Of a DNA stretch of 64,000 nucleotides, positions 18,225-26,343 are shown in pieces. The notes under the pieces are model-generated. The model saw nothing but the letters and a program-made list of their open reading frames with translations, did no database searches and was not told where the DNA came from. How positions within the stretch are numbered: position 1 is the stretch's first letter; each line of letters opens with the position of its first letter. Origin of the DNA: Streptomyces galbus (GTDB lineage Bacteria; Actinomycetota; Actinomycetes; Streptomycetales; Streptomycetaceae); contig NZ_SZPR01000031.1 of NCBI RefSeq assembly GCF_005280195.1, forward strand, positions 97,080 through 161,079, read 5' to 3'. The translations under genes were made by a program, and so were the position numbers.

Positions 18225-18242
18225 TCCTGGAGTGGGCCAGGA
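18225..18242 (-). promoter_or_regulatory. Hairpin masking the thiB Shine-Dalgarno
   Basis: On the minus strand TCCTGG and CCAGGA form a perfect 6-bp stem with a 6-base loop. The 3' arm covers four of the six bases of the AGGAGG ribosome binding site. It is a plausible translational expression platform for the TPP riboswitch about 60 bases upstream. A second GC-rich hairpin (GCCCTGCCCGGG with CCCGGGCGGGGC) lies between them, at about 18250-18276. Confidence 0.65.
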
Positions 18243-18302
18243 AGAACGCGGCCCCGCCCGGGAGGCCCGGGCAGGGCGCAACAGCTCGAGTGATGACCGA
18301 AC

Positions 18303-18386
18303 TTCCTACCCAGAATGACCTGGGCGAGGTTCAGAGGGTCTGCGGCCCGGTGCCGCACTCTCAGCGCTGTGGCGCTCCCCTGTCGG
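18303..18386 (-). promoter_or_regulatory. TPP riboswitch (thi box)
   Basis: Read on the minus strand, the leader contains ACAGGGGAGC, then GCGCTGAGAG, then ACCCTCTGAACCT, and finally a CCAGGTCATTCTGGGTAGG segment. These are the conserved elements of the thiamine-pyrophosphate aptamer, in the right order and spacing. It lies between rlmN and thiB, 88 bases upstream of the thiB start. TPP binding should reduce expression of thiBPQ. Confidence 0.96.
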
Positions 18387-18427
18387 AATATGAAGATGTG
18401 ACGTCACCGGGGTGACGTGACCGGATT

Positions 18428-19534
18428 TTACCGCTCGGTGGCCGCGAGCTGACCACAGGCCCCGTCGATCTCCTGGCCGCGGGTGTCCCGGATGGTGACG
18501 GGCACACCGTGCGCCGCGATGGCCTCGACGAACGCCTTCTCGTCCTCGGGACGGGAGGCGGTCCACTTGGAGCCCGGGGTCGGGTTCAGCGGGATGAGGT
18601 TGACGTGCACGGGCTTGCCCTTGAGCAGCCGGCCGAGCCGGTCACCACGCCAGGCCTGGTCGTTGATGTCGCGGATCAGCGCGTACTCGATCGACAGCCG
18701 GCGCCCGCTCTTCTCGACGTACTCGAACCCGGCGTCGAGCACCTCGCGCACCTTCCACCGCGTGTTCACGGGGACGAGGGTGTCGCGCAGCTCGTCGTCG
18801 GGGGCGTGCAGCGAGATCGCGAGCCGGCACTTGAAGCCCTCGTCGGCGAACCGGTGGATCGCGGGCACGAGCCCGACGGTCGACACGGTGATCCCGCGCT
18901 GCGACAGCCCGAGCCCGTCGGGCGTGGGGTCGGTGAGCGCGCGGATGGCGCCGACGACACGCTTGTAGTTGGCGAGCGGCTCGCCCATGCCCATGAACAC
19001 GATGTTGGACAGCCGCGCGGGCCCGCCCGGCACCTCGCCGTCGCGCAGCGCCCGCATGCCGTCGACGATCTGGTGGACGATCTCGGCGGTCGACAGGTTC
19101 CGGTCGAGTCCGGCCTGTCCGGTGGCGCAGAAGGGACAGTTCATCCCGCAGCCGGCCTGCGAGCTGATGCACATGGTGACCCGGTCCGGGTACCGCATCA
19201 GCACGGACTCCACGAGCGTGCCGTCGAAGAGCCGCCACAGCGTCTTGCGGGTCGTCCCCTCGTCCGTCGACAGGTGCCGCACGACGGTCATCAGCTCGGG
19301 GAACAACGCCTCGCGCAGCGGTTCACGCGCGCCGGCGGGGATGTCGGTCCACTGCTCCGGCTCGTGCGCGTACCGCGCGAAGTAGTGCTGCGAGAGCTGC
19401 TTGGCACGGAACGGCTTCTCCCCGATCCCGGCCACGACAGCCTTCCGCTCGGCGGGCGAGAGATCGGCAAGATGCCGCGGCGGCGACTTCGCTCCGCGCG
19501 GCACGACAAAGGTGAGTTCTCCGGGCTTGGGCAT
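18428..19534 (-). CDS. rlmN: Dual-specificity rRNA/tRNA adenine-C2 methyltransferase RlmN
   Basis: 368 residues. A radical-SAM enzyme that methylates A2503 of 23S rRNA and A37 of some tRNAs. Its 4Fe-4S cluster binds through Cys129, Cys133 and Cys136 (CGMNCPFC). Methyl-carrier and resolving Cys are Cys360 (GACGQL) and Cys122 or nearby. The GEPLANY motif for SAM contacts is near residue 190. Length and motif order are those of housekeeping RlmN, not of the Cfr resistance methyltransferase. It is followed by the thiBPQ riboswitch. Confidence 0.96.
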   Translation of the reverse strand: MPKPGELTFVVPRGAKSPPRHLADLSPAERKAVVAGIGEKPFRAKQLSQHYFARYAHEPEQWTDIPAGAREPLREALFPELMTVVRHLSTDEGTTRKTLWRLFDGTLVESVLMRYPDRVTMCISSQAGCGMNCPFCATGQAGLDRNLSTAEIVHQIVDGMRALRDGEVPGGPARLSNIVFMGMGEPLANYKRVVGAIRALTDPTPDGLGLSQRGITVSTVGLVPAIHRFADEGFKCRLAISLHAPDDELRDTLVPVNTRWKVREVLDAGFEYVEKSGRRLSIEYALIRDINDQAWRGDRLGRLLKGKPVHVNLIPLNPTPGSKWTASRPEDEKAFVEAIAAHGVPVTIRDTRGQEIDGACGQLAATER

Positions 19535-19718
19535 GATGCATCCAGTGTCGCAGATCGTCTTGGGTGACCTGGGGCTGCGAGTCGGAGCACCTGTCGCTGA
19601 CGGTCATCGTCTGTCGCCGCTGAGCCACCTCGCACGGCCCCGGACGGCCCGAAACTCTCGGATCATCCATGGTCTGACCAGCTAGCATGGCTGCCGGTCC
19701 TGGGGACGGGGGTACGCC

Positions 19719-20083
19719 ATGGCCACCGGCCGCAAGGGTTCGCGACGCATCGTCGTCGACGGCACGACCTACCGCTGGCGCCTGCGCCGCCGGCACCAGG
19801 CTCTCTGTGATCGACCGTGCACGTACGCAGTGCAGCACGCGGACACCTTGATGATGAAAGCACAGCCAGGAGCGCGGAAGGCGGTCGACCGCGTGTTCCG
19901 GCCCATACAGCCGGGCACGCGCAAGGAATGTCCTCTTGCTACGCCGCATCGGTTCAACTGGCAGAGCGCTGGGACGGCCCTCCGTGGTTCAAGTGGGCCT
20001 TCTTAGGCGTGTGGGCGCTCGGCGGAGTGTTCGTCCTCTACAAGCTGCGCCAGAACGGTTGGAAGTTGCCCCGCCGACGCTGA
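19719..20083 (+). pseudogene. Degenerate small conserved gene
   Basis: The ATG at 19719 opens a frame starting MATGRKGSRRIVVDGTTYRW, followed by PCTYAVQHAD. This resembles the start of a small Streptomyces protein family of about 100 residues, but the continuation to 20006 (Lys/Arg-rich, then a truncated tail) does not. A second frame ending at 20083 encodes a WFKWAFLGVWALGGVFVLY membrane segment and a basic tail. The two pieces, in different frames with an unmatched middle, suggest decayed or rearranged genes. The stretch 19535-20166 has lower GC than its surroundings. Function none assigned. Confidence 0.45.
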
Positions 20084-20166
20084 GGCCGGCCGACCGCGTA
20101 GAAGAGGTGGGGCTACGCAAGTCCGACGGCCCGGAGACGGCCCAGCACCACAGAACAGGAGAGTCG

Positions 20167-20688
20167 CTATTCGCATGGAGTCGCCCGCCGCCGGTAGTAC
20201 GCGAGCGCTGTGACCGCGAGGAGGGGCGCCCAGGCCAGCAGCGGCGAGTAGCAGGCCACGAGGAGCACTTGCTGCGCCGATGTCTGCGTGACGCGCCCGA
20301 TCAGGACCGCCGCCTGGGTACAGGCGAACCATCCCGTTATCGCGCACAACGTCGCCGCCCCGAGCAGTGCCGGGACTACCGCCGCGAGTGTGTGCACACG
20401 GCGTCCGCCGACGAGCGGAAGCCAGCGGGGTACGACGTCGCCCCATGGCCGTACCAGTCCCAGCGTGAGCAGGGCGAGACCTTCTGTCAACAAGGTCAGC
20501 GACATGGCTACGACTGCCTCGTGACCGTTCCGGCCCAACTGCTCGGCCACAGGGAGCCCGGCAACCTGGGCAATTCTCCACAGACCAGACGGCAGGGTGA
20601 CAAGGGGCACCGTGTGGGCGGCGAGGACAGCCCAGCGCGGGACATCCGGTAACGCGTCGAGCTTCACCATGAGTTCCATCGTGCTCAC
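20167..20688 (-). CDS. Small integral membrane protein with a TTA codon
   Basis: About 173 residues with four hydrophobic segments (about 20-40, 55-75, 90-112, 125-150) and an LPSGLWRIA motif after the first. Starts at GTG 20688 or ATG 20679 are both possible; neither has a clear ribosome binding site. The Leu in DALPDVPRW is encoded by TTA (20650-20652), so translation would depend on the bldA tRNA in Streptomyces. It sits alone between a decayed region and the SGNH hydrolase gene. Function not recognised. Confidence 0.7.
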   Translation of the reverse strand: MSTMELMVKLDALPDVPRWAVLAAHTVPLVTLPSGLWRIAQVAGLPVAEQLGRNGHEAVVAMSLTLLTEGLALLTLGLVRPWGDVVPRWLPLVGGRRVHTLAAVVPALLGAATLCAITGWFACTQAAVLIGRVTQTSAQQVLLVACYSPLLAWAPLLAVTALAYYRRRATPCE

Positions 20689-20996
20689 GCAAGGTTGCCC
20701 GCACATCCGCATGCGGGATGACACGCGCTCCTCCATGGGCAGTACCCGGCTACGACGTCCGGGTCAGACACGAACTCGCCACCGAACCAAAGCCAAGACC
20801 GGTGACCGCCATGAGCGGGTGAAGGCAGGCATCTTCTCGCTACACCGAGGTCGGCTACCCGCGCACTCACCGCGTCGCCGGGCTTCGGGTGAAGACCCTC
20901 GGGTGGTTTACGCGGAGCACCCGACTGTCGACCGCACACCCTCGCTTAACTTCGGAGCGTAGTCAGGCGACTGCTTTGAGTGAGAGGAGTGCGTGG
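20689..20996. other. Intergenic region upstream of the SGNH-GMC cassette
   Basis: 308 bases between divergent genes with no supportable coding sequence. It presumably holds both promoters. The only clear element is a good ribosome binding site (GAGAGGAG at 20981-20988) for the gene at 20997. Base composition is somewhat less GC-rich than the core genome. Confidence 0.5.
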
Positions 20997-22112
20997 ATGC
21001 GTTCGAAGTCCAGGGGCCGACCGGCGGCCCTCGTCTTACGAGTTCTGCCGACCCGTGGACGGGCCGCCTTACGGCAACCCGTCGCCCGTCTGCGAACGGG
21101 AGCGCTGGCCCTGGGGCTGGCGCTGGCGGTGTCCGCGCTCGCGCCCGCGGGCTCCGCCTCCGCGGCCGATCAGTACGAGTGGGCCGCGCTGGGCGACTCG
21201 TACACCGCCGGTGTGTTCGTCGGGGACCCGCTGCCCCCGCTCGGCAGTGCGTCGCGGGACGGCTGTGACCGCACCAGCGGCGCCTACCCCGGTCTGGTCG
21301 AGCGGGAGCTCGACGAGTTCCCGCCGGGCCGGCCCGTCCACCTGACCAACGTGAGCTGCGGCAACGCCACCATCAGCGAGATCGCCGACAGCAGGCAGAC
21401 TCCGATCAGCCCGGTCCAGCCACCCGCCGACGGCTGGCCGGCCGTGGACCCGCAGATCGTGCGAGCCGGGCTCGACGACGGGACGGACGTCGTCACCATC
21501 GGCGTCGGCGGCAACAGCCTGCCCTTCGGCGGCATGCTCCTCAAGTGTCTCGAACTGGGCGGGACGCTCGGCAAGTCCTGCCGCCAGTACTACACCAGCC
21601 CTCCCGAGGGGGAGGAGAGCATCCAGGACAAGCTCGCCCGGGTCCAGGACGAGTACGTCCGGATGCTGGCCGAGGTCCACCAGGCCGCCCCGAACGCCGA
21701 GGTGATCACCGTCGGCTACCCGGCCGTCCTGCCGGACGAGGGCAGCGAGTGCAACCGGCTCTCCCTCACCGAGCTCGGCGCCATCAAGCACGCCGACATC
21801 GACTGGCTCCGGGACCACGTCCTCAAGCCGCTGAACAGCACCATCGAACGCGTCACGTCGTTCTTCGGCGACCGCTACGTCGACGTCTACTCCTCCAGCG
21901 TGGGCCACGACGCCTGTCAGCCCGCGGGCACCAAGTGGGTCGAGGGCATCTGCGGCGACGCCGCGGACCACTGGCCCGCCAAGCTCCCCGGGACGCCGCT
22001 GAACTGCGCTCCCCTCGACAAGCGCGTCACCCTGGTCCACCCCAACGCCCGGGGCCACGCCCACGCCGCCGCCCCGGTCGAACGAGCCATCCGCATCGCC
22101 CTCCTCACCTGA
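20997..22112 (+). CDS. Secreted SGNH/GDSL-family hydrolase with two TTA codons
   Basis: 371 residues from ATG 20997, behind GAGAGGAG. A long basic N-region is followed by a hydrophobic core (about 35-52) and an ASA-AD type cleavage site near 56. The SGNH blocks are ALGDSYTAG (nucleophile Ser68), GVGGNSLPFG (oxyanion Asn) and VHPNARGH (catalytic His). It resembles secreted Streptomyces lipases/esterases, and six or more Cys suggest disulfides. Leu14 and Leu25 are both TTA, pointing to bldA control. It is the first gene of a co-directional run with the GMC oxidoreductase 12 bp downstream. Confidence 0.88.
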   Translation: MRSKSRGRPAALVLRVLPTRGRAALRQPVARLRTGALALGLALAVSALAPAGSASAADQYEWAALGDSYTAGVFVGDPLPPLGSASRDGCDRTSGAYPGLVERELDEFPPGRPVHLTNVSCGNATISEIADSRQTPISPVQPPADGWPAVDPQIVRAGLDDGTDVVTIGVGGNSLPFGGMLLKCLELGGTLGKSCRQYYTSPPEGEESIQDKLARVQDEYVRMLAEVHQAAPNAEVITVGYPAVLPDEGSECNRLSLTELGAIKHADIDWLRDHVLKPLNSTIERVTSFFGDRYVDVYSSSVGHDACQPAGTKWVEGICGDAADHWPAKLPGTPLNCAPLDKRVTLVHPNARGHAHAAAPVERAIRIALLT

Positions 22113-22124
22113 CAAGGGGTACCC

Positions 22125-24038
22125 ATGACGTCTTACGACGTGACAGACCCGATGATCTTCCCCGCCGGTGCCGCGACACAGACCAGCGCCGCGGAGGCCG
22201 CACAGGGCGAGTGGGACGCCGTCGTCGTCGGTGGCGGCATGGCGGGTTCCATCGTCGCCGAGCAGTTAGGCAACGCCGGCTACCGGGTGCTGATCCTCGA
22301 AGCCGGCCCCGGCAAGGACCTGGACCTCGCCGAGTACGAGTCGTACCTGTCGCGGTTCTACGGCGCGGCCGTCAAGGACAACCAGTCCCCGTACCCGTTC
22401 AACCCGAACGCCCGGATGCCCAGGAGCACCGACACCATGCCGGTGCGTCCGGACACGCCCCGGGACGACTTCTACCTCGTGCAGGAGGACGGGTACTGCA
22501 CGGACACCACCTTCACCCGGGTCCTCGGCGGCACCTCCATGCACTGGGAGGGCAAAGCGCTGCGCATGCTCCCCGAGGACTTCGACCTGCGCACCAAGTA
22601 CGGCCAGGGACTGAACTGGCCGCTCAGCTATGACGACCTGGAGCCCTACTACCGGCAGGCCGAGGCGGAACTGGGCGTGTCCGCCGACGTCGAGGAGCAG
22701 GCCTACCTCGGGATGCACTTCCCCGAGGGATACGTGTTCCCGATGCGCCGCATGCCACCGTCGTACCTCGACCGGACCGTCGCCCGGGGCGTGGACGGCA
22801 TGCGGGTCACCCTGGCGGACGACGACTACACGCTCCGGGTGCGGACCTTCCCGCAGGCCCGCAACGGCGTGCCGAACCCCGCGTACGACGGCGGCAAGGG
22901 CTTCGTCCCGGTCGGCGCGGTGAGCACGAGCCAGGTGGAGGAGGGCGAGCGCTGCCAGGGCAACACCAACTGCGTCCCGATCTGCCCCGTGCAGGCCAAG
23001 TACCACGCGGGGAAGACCCTGACCAAGGCGCTCCGCAGGGGCAACGTCAAGATCGTCACGCAGGCCGTCGCGTCCAAGGTCGAGATCGACGAGCGGGACG
23101 GGCGGGTGACCGGGATCACCGTCAAGAACTACCGGTCGCTCGACTCCGACAGCTACGAGACGTACACCGTGAAGGGCACGGTCTACGTCCTTTGCGCGCA
23201 CGCCATCGAGAACGCCCGCCTCATGCTGGCCTCCGACATGCAGCGCATGAGCCGCAGCAAGCTGATCGGCTGCAACCTGATGGACCACGCGTACCTGCTG
23301 TCCTGGGGCCTGCTGCCCAAGCCGGCCGGCACGATGCGGGGCACCTCCTGCACGAGCGGCATCACCGATCTGCGCGGCGGGCGGTTCCGCGGGACCCAGG
23401 CCGGATTCGGCGTGGACATCCACAACGACGGCTGGGGGTGGGCGACCGGCTCGCCCTACACGGACCTGGTCGAACTCGTCGACCAGCAGGGCCTGCGCGG
23501 GACGGAGCTGCGCAGGACACTCGGGAACCGGATCTCCCGGCAGCTCCTGCTGGCCTTCATGATCGACCTGCTGCCCGAGCGGAGCAACAAGGTCACCGTG
23601 GACGACCGCTACCGGGACGCCCTCGGCAACCTGAAGCCGGTCGTGTCGCTGAAGATCCCGCCGTACACCATGCGGGGCGCCGCGTTCGCCCGCAAGCTCG
23701 CGGCCGACATCTTCGACAGGCTCGGCGCCGAGGACAAGACGGTGTACCACCGGGACCGCCCGAGCGCCGTCGAGCACGACGGCCACTGGTACAACATCGT
23801 CGGCGGCAACCACCTGGCGGGCACCCACATCATGGGGTCCGACCCGGCGACCTCCGTGGTCGACCACACCCAGCACTCGTGGGACCACGACAACCTCTAC
23901 CTCGTCGGGCCCGGCAGCCTGCCCTCGATCGGGACGTCCAACATCAGCCTGACCATGGCGGCACTCGCCTTCCGCAGTGCGGGCCACATCGCCCGTCACC
24001 TGCGCGCCGCGAAGGCGCCGGTCACCGTCCGCGGCTAG
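22125..24038 (+). CDS. GMC-family FAD oxidoreductase with an iron-sulfur-like Cys cluster
   Basis: 637 residues from ATG 22125, behind AAGGGG. An N-terminal FAD site VVVGGGMAGSIVAEQL (about 34-49) and ribityl-site motifs are present. The active site has His563 (GGNHLAGTH) and Asn606 (SIGTSNISLT), the usual GMC His-Asn pair. Cys277, Cys283 and Cys287 (CQGNTNCVPIC) occupy the region where sugar dehydrogenase catalytic subunits carry an Fe-S cluster. No signal peptide. Leu48 is TTA. It is most like membrane-type glucose/gluconate/fructose dehydrogenase large subunits, and the matching small subunit type is encoded at 25230. Substrate unknown. Confidence 0.88.
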   Translation: MTSYDVTDPMIFPAGAATQTSAAEAAQGEWDAVVVGGGMAGSIVAEQLGNAGYRVLILEAGPGKDLDLAEYESYLSRFYGAAVKDNQSPYPFNPNARMPRSTDTMPVRPDTPRDDFYLVQEDGYCTDTTFTRVLGGTSMHWEGKALRMLPEDFDLRTKYGQGLNWPLSYDDLEPYYRQAEAELGVSADVEEQAYLGMHFPEGYVFPMRRMPPSYLDRTVARGVDGMRVTLADDDYTLRVRTFPQARNGVPNPAYDGGKGFVPVGAVSTSQVEEGERCQGNTNCVPICPVQAKYHAGKTLTKALRRGNVKIVTQAVASKVEIDERDGRVTGITVKNYRSLDSDSYETYTVKGTVYVLCAHAIENARLMLASDMQRMSRSKLIGCNLMDHAYLLSWGLLPKPAGTMRGTSCTSGITDLRGGRFRGTQAGFGVDIHNDGWGWATGSPYTDLVELVDQQGLRGTELRRTLGNRISRQLLLAFMIDLLPERSNKVTVDDRYRDALGNLKPVVSLKIPPYTMRGAAFARKLAADIFDRLGAEDKTVYHRDRPSAVEHDGHWYNIVGGNHLAGTHIMGSDPATSVVDHTQHSWDHDNLYLVGPGSLPSIGTSNISLTMAALAFRSAGHIARHLRAAKAPVTVRG

Positions 24039-24061
24039 CCACTGCCCACGATTGGGGAAAC

Positions 24062-25207
24062 ATGTCCGCTTCTTCAGCATCAGAAGCAGCTCCGGACTGC
24101 AGGATCCAGACCATCGAGGAGCTCCACGAATACCTCTACAAGGGGCTCCAGTTGGAGCATGCGACGCTGCCGCCGTACCTGACCGCGCTCTATTCCCTGC
24201 ATCCGGGGAAGAACGCGGACGCCTGGCACGTCATCAGGGTCGTGGCCGTCGAGGAGATGCTGCACCTCACCCTGGTCGCGAACGTCCTGAACGCCGTGGG
24301 CGGGACGCCGGACCTCACCAGGCCGGGCTTCGTGCCGACCTATCCGACGCGTCTGCCGTGTGGTCCCGACTACTTCGAGGTGCACCTCCGGCCGTTCTCG
24401 CGCGAGGCCCTCGACACCTTCCTGAAGATCGAGAAGCCCGCGGAGGCCGCCGGCGAGGCCGACCGGTTCGTACCGATGGACTGGGCGGCCCTGGGACTCA
24501 CGTCCGACGGCGCGGCACCACCACCGCAGGAACTGGCCGAACTCGAGGCGTCCGGGGCGATCCTCGGTCTCGTCCCCGGAGAGCCCACCCAGCGCTTCGC
24601 GAGCATCGGTGAGTTCTACGAGGAGATCATCAGGGGCATCAACCACCTGGAGGACCAGGCCCGCAAGGCAGGCAAGACGATCTTCACCGGCGATCCCGCC
24701 CGCCAGGTGACCCCCGAGTACTTCTACTCCGGCGGCGGCGACGTGATCAAGGTGACCGGCCGCGACACCGCGGTCGCGGCGCTCACCCTCGTCGCGGAGC
24801 AGGGCGAGGGGCTGTACGGCGGCATCTACGACAGCCAGGACGAACTCGCCCACTACTACAGGTTCGAGCAGCTGGAGCTGGGGAGGTACTACCAGAAGGG
24901 CGATGATCCGGGCGCGCCTTCCGGCCCGGAGCTGAGCGTCGACTGGGATGCCGCCTATCCCGTGAAGCCGGACATCAAGCTGGCGGACCTCACGCGGGAC
25001 CCGGAGGTCCTGGCCGCGGCCAGGGAGTTCAACGAGTCCTACGCGACCTTCCTGACCGGCATCAACCTGGCCTACAACGGTCAGCCCGACCTCCTGCTGA
25101 AAGCGGTCTGGGAGATGTTCCGCATGCGCGACCGCATGAACCTCCTCATCCGCAACCCGCTCACCGGGCATCCGGGGGCGAACGCCGGCCCGACATTCGA
25201 GATCTGA
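24062..25207 (+). CDS. Ferritin-like protein of the VioB/RebD (iminophenyl-pyruvate dimer synthase) type
   Basis: 381 residues from ATG 24062. The N-terminal half matches the ferritin-like domain found at the ends of RebD/VioB: QLEHATLPPYLTALYSL (Glu32), then VEEMLHL (Glu65-x-x-His68), NVLNAVGG, and a second helical pair near EEIIRGINHLEDQ and AHYYRFEQLE. These Glu/His residues could hold a metal pair. The heme-dependent part of full-length VioB is absent. Lies 23 bp after the GMC gene and 22 bp before the small-subunit gene. Known members couple imines of tryptophan; activity here is unknown. Confidence 0.82.
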   Translation: MSASSASEAAPDCRIQTIEELHEYLYKGLQLEHATLPPYLTALYSLHPGKNADAWHVIRVVAVEEMLHLTLVANVLNAVGGTPDLTRPGFVPTYPTRLPCGPDYFEVHLRPFSREALDTFLKIEKPAEAAGEADRFVPMDWAALGLTSDGAAPPPQELAELEASGAILGLVPGEPTQRFASIGEFYEEIIRGINHLEDQARKAGKTIFTGDPARQVTPEYFYSGGGDVIKVTGRDTAVAALTLVAEQGEGLYGGIYDSQDELAHYYRFEQLELGRYYQKGDDPGAPSGPELSVDWDAAYPVKPDIKLADLTRDPEVLAAAREFNESYATFLTGINLAYNGQPDLLLKAVWEMFRMRDRMNLLIRNPLTGHPGANAGPTFEI

Positions 25208-25229
25208 GACCGTCGAAGGAGGCGGACCC

Positions 25230-25733
25230 ATGACGCAGGAAACGACCGCGGGGACCGAGCTGCGCGATTTCGTGAAGTTCTCCGCCGCGGTGACCGGGTT
25301 CAGCGAGTTCGACCTGTGGGGAACCGGTCAGGCGGAGGCGTACCACAGGACGGCCGTGGATCAGGTGGGGCAGGAGTCGCTCCGGGCGGCGCTGGCCTCC
25401 GATCCCTCCGCCGCCCCCGCCGATCCCGTGGTGGCGAGCATCATCAAGCTCTGGTACGTCGGCGTCTGGTACGGCCCGGAGCAGGTGGGACGCACGGACG
25501 TGGCGGCCTGGACGGCGCCCGGGCGCAGCGGAGCCAAGCCCGCCGTCGCGGAGGGCGGCCGGGCCGCTGAAGACCCGTCCGCGCCGCCGTTCGTCGTCTC
25601 CCCCGACGCCTACACCGAGGGGCTGTTGTGGCGGGCGATCGGTGCCCACCCGTCCGGCGCGAAGGCACCGGGGTACGGGTCGTGGGCCACGCCGCCCGCC
25701 GTCGAGGACCACCAGGAGACGGAAGTGCGATGA
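25230..25733 (+). CDS. Small subunit of a sorbitol/gluconate-dehydrogenase-type complex
   Basis: 167 residues from ATG 25230 with GGAGG upstream. LRDFVKFSAAVTGFSEFDLW at the start and IIKLWYVGVWYGP near residue 70 are the marks of the membrane-bound FAD-sorbitol dehydrogenase small-subunit family (PF12318-type). In Gluconobacter and Burkholderia this subunit carries a Tat signal and chaperones the GMC catalytic subunit; no signal is present here, so the complex would stay in the cytoplasm. It is the last gene of the cassette. Convergent with the SRPBCC gene 21 bp away. Confidence 0.8.
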   Translation: MTQETTAGTELRDFVKFSAAVTGFSEFDLWGTGQAEAYHRTAVDQVGQESLRAALASDPSAAPADPVVASIIKLWYVGVWYGPEQVGRTDVAAWTAPGRSGAKPAVAEGGRAAEDPSAPPFVVSPDAYTEGLLWRAIGAHPSGAKAPGYGSWATPPAVEDHQETEVR

Positions 25734-25754
25734 CGGGTGGAAGCCGTCGCGTCA

Positions 25755-26204
25755 TCACGGCCCGTGCTCCTCCAGACGTTCCCGCAGCAATCCCTCGTTC
25801 CGCCGGAACTCCCTGCGCGCCTGCCGGCGGACGACCAGCGGGACGAGCACCTTGCCCAGGCCGTGGGCCTCGAAGTCGAGGTCCATGGTCAGGCGGGTGC
25901 GGCTGCCCTCGTCGAGGGGGGTGATCTCGCCGTGGAAGCGGCCCCTGACCGGTCCGTCCACACCGCGCACCGCCCACTCGCGGAACGGCTCGTACTGGGT
26001 GCACTCCATCGTCATCGGCACCTCCCGGTTGCCGATGTGCCGGGTGACGCGGACCCGGGAGCCCAGGCCGAACGGGCCGTCGTCGAGCTGCCGCGCGGCC
26101 ACCGCACTGGCCTGCCACTCGGGCAGGTGGCGCGGGTCGATGACGTACGCCCACACGTCCGCGGGCCGGCAGTCGAGGTCGATCTCTTCGTGGAAGCCGG
26201 ACAT
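25755..26204 (-). CDS. SRPBCC (START/Bet v1-like) superfamily protein
   Basis: 149 residues from ATG 26204, behind GAAGGGGG. The opening (FHEEIDLDCRPADVWAYVID, with HLPEWQ following) and the strands VRVTRHIGNREVPMTMEC and TRLTMDLDFEAHG, followed by a long C-terminal helix, are typical of polyketide cyclase/dehydrase-type ligand-binding proteins. It probably binds a hydrophobic ligand. It is convergent with the oxidoreductase cassette and not part of it. Function cannot be narrowed further. Confidence 0.82.
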   Translation of the reverse strand: MSGFHEEIDLDCRPADVWAYVIDPRHLPEWQASAVAARQLDDGPFGLGSRVRVTRHIGNREVPMTMECTQYEPFREWAVRGVDGPVRGRFHGEITPLDEGSRTRLTMDLDFEAHGLGKVLVPLVVRRQARREFRRNEGLLRERLEEHGP

Positions 26205-26343
26205 GGTGCCCCCTTCCCGGGCGGTCCCCTGTGCGGGCCTACAGCCGAATCGTCCCACCGGGGCCCCGGGCCGTCATCCGGGGCGACGGCGACGGGCCCC
26301 CGTCCCGAGGAGGACGAGGGCCCGTCGCGCGGTCTGTGGCCGG

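Noticed and set aside
19945..20000. tRNA-like pieces (GGTTCAA and GTTCAAGT)
   Set aside because: No cloverleaf: the acceptor and anticodon stems cannot be formed around them.
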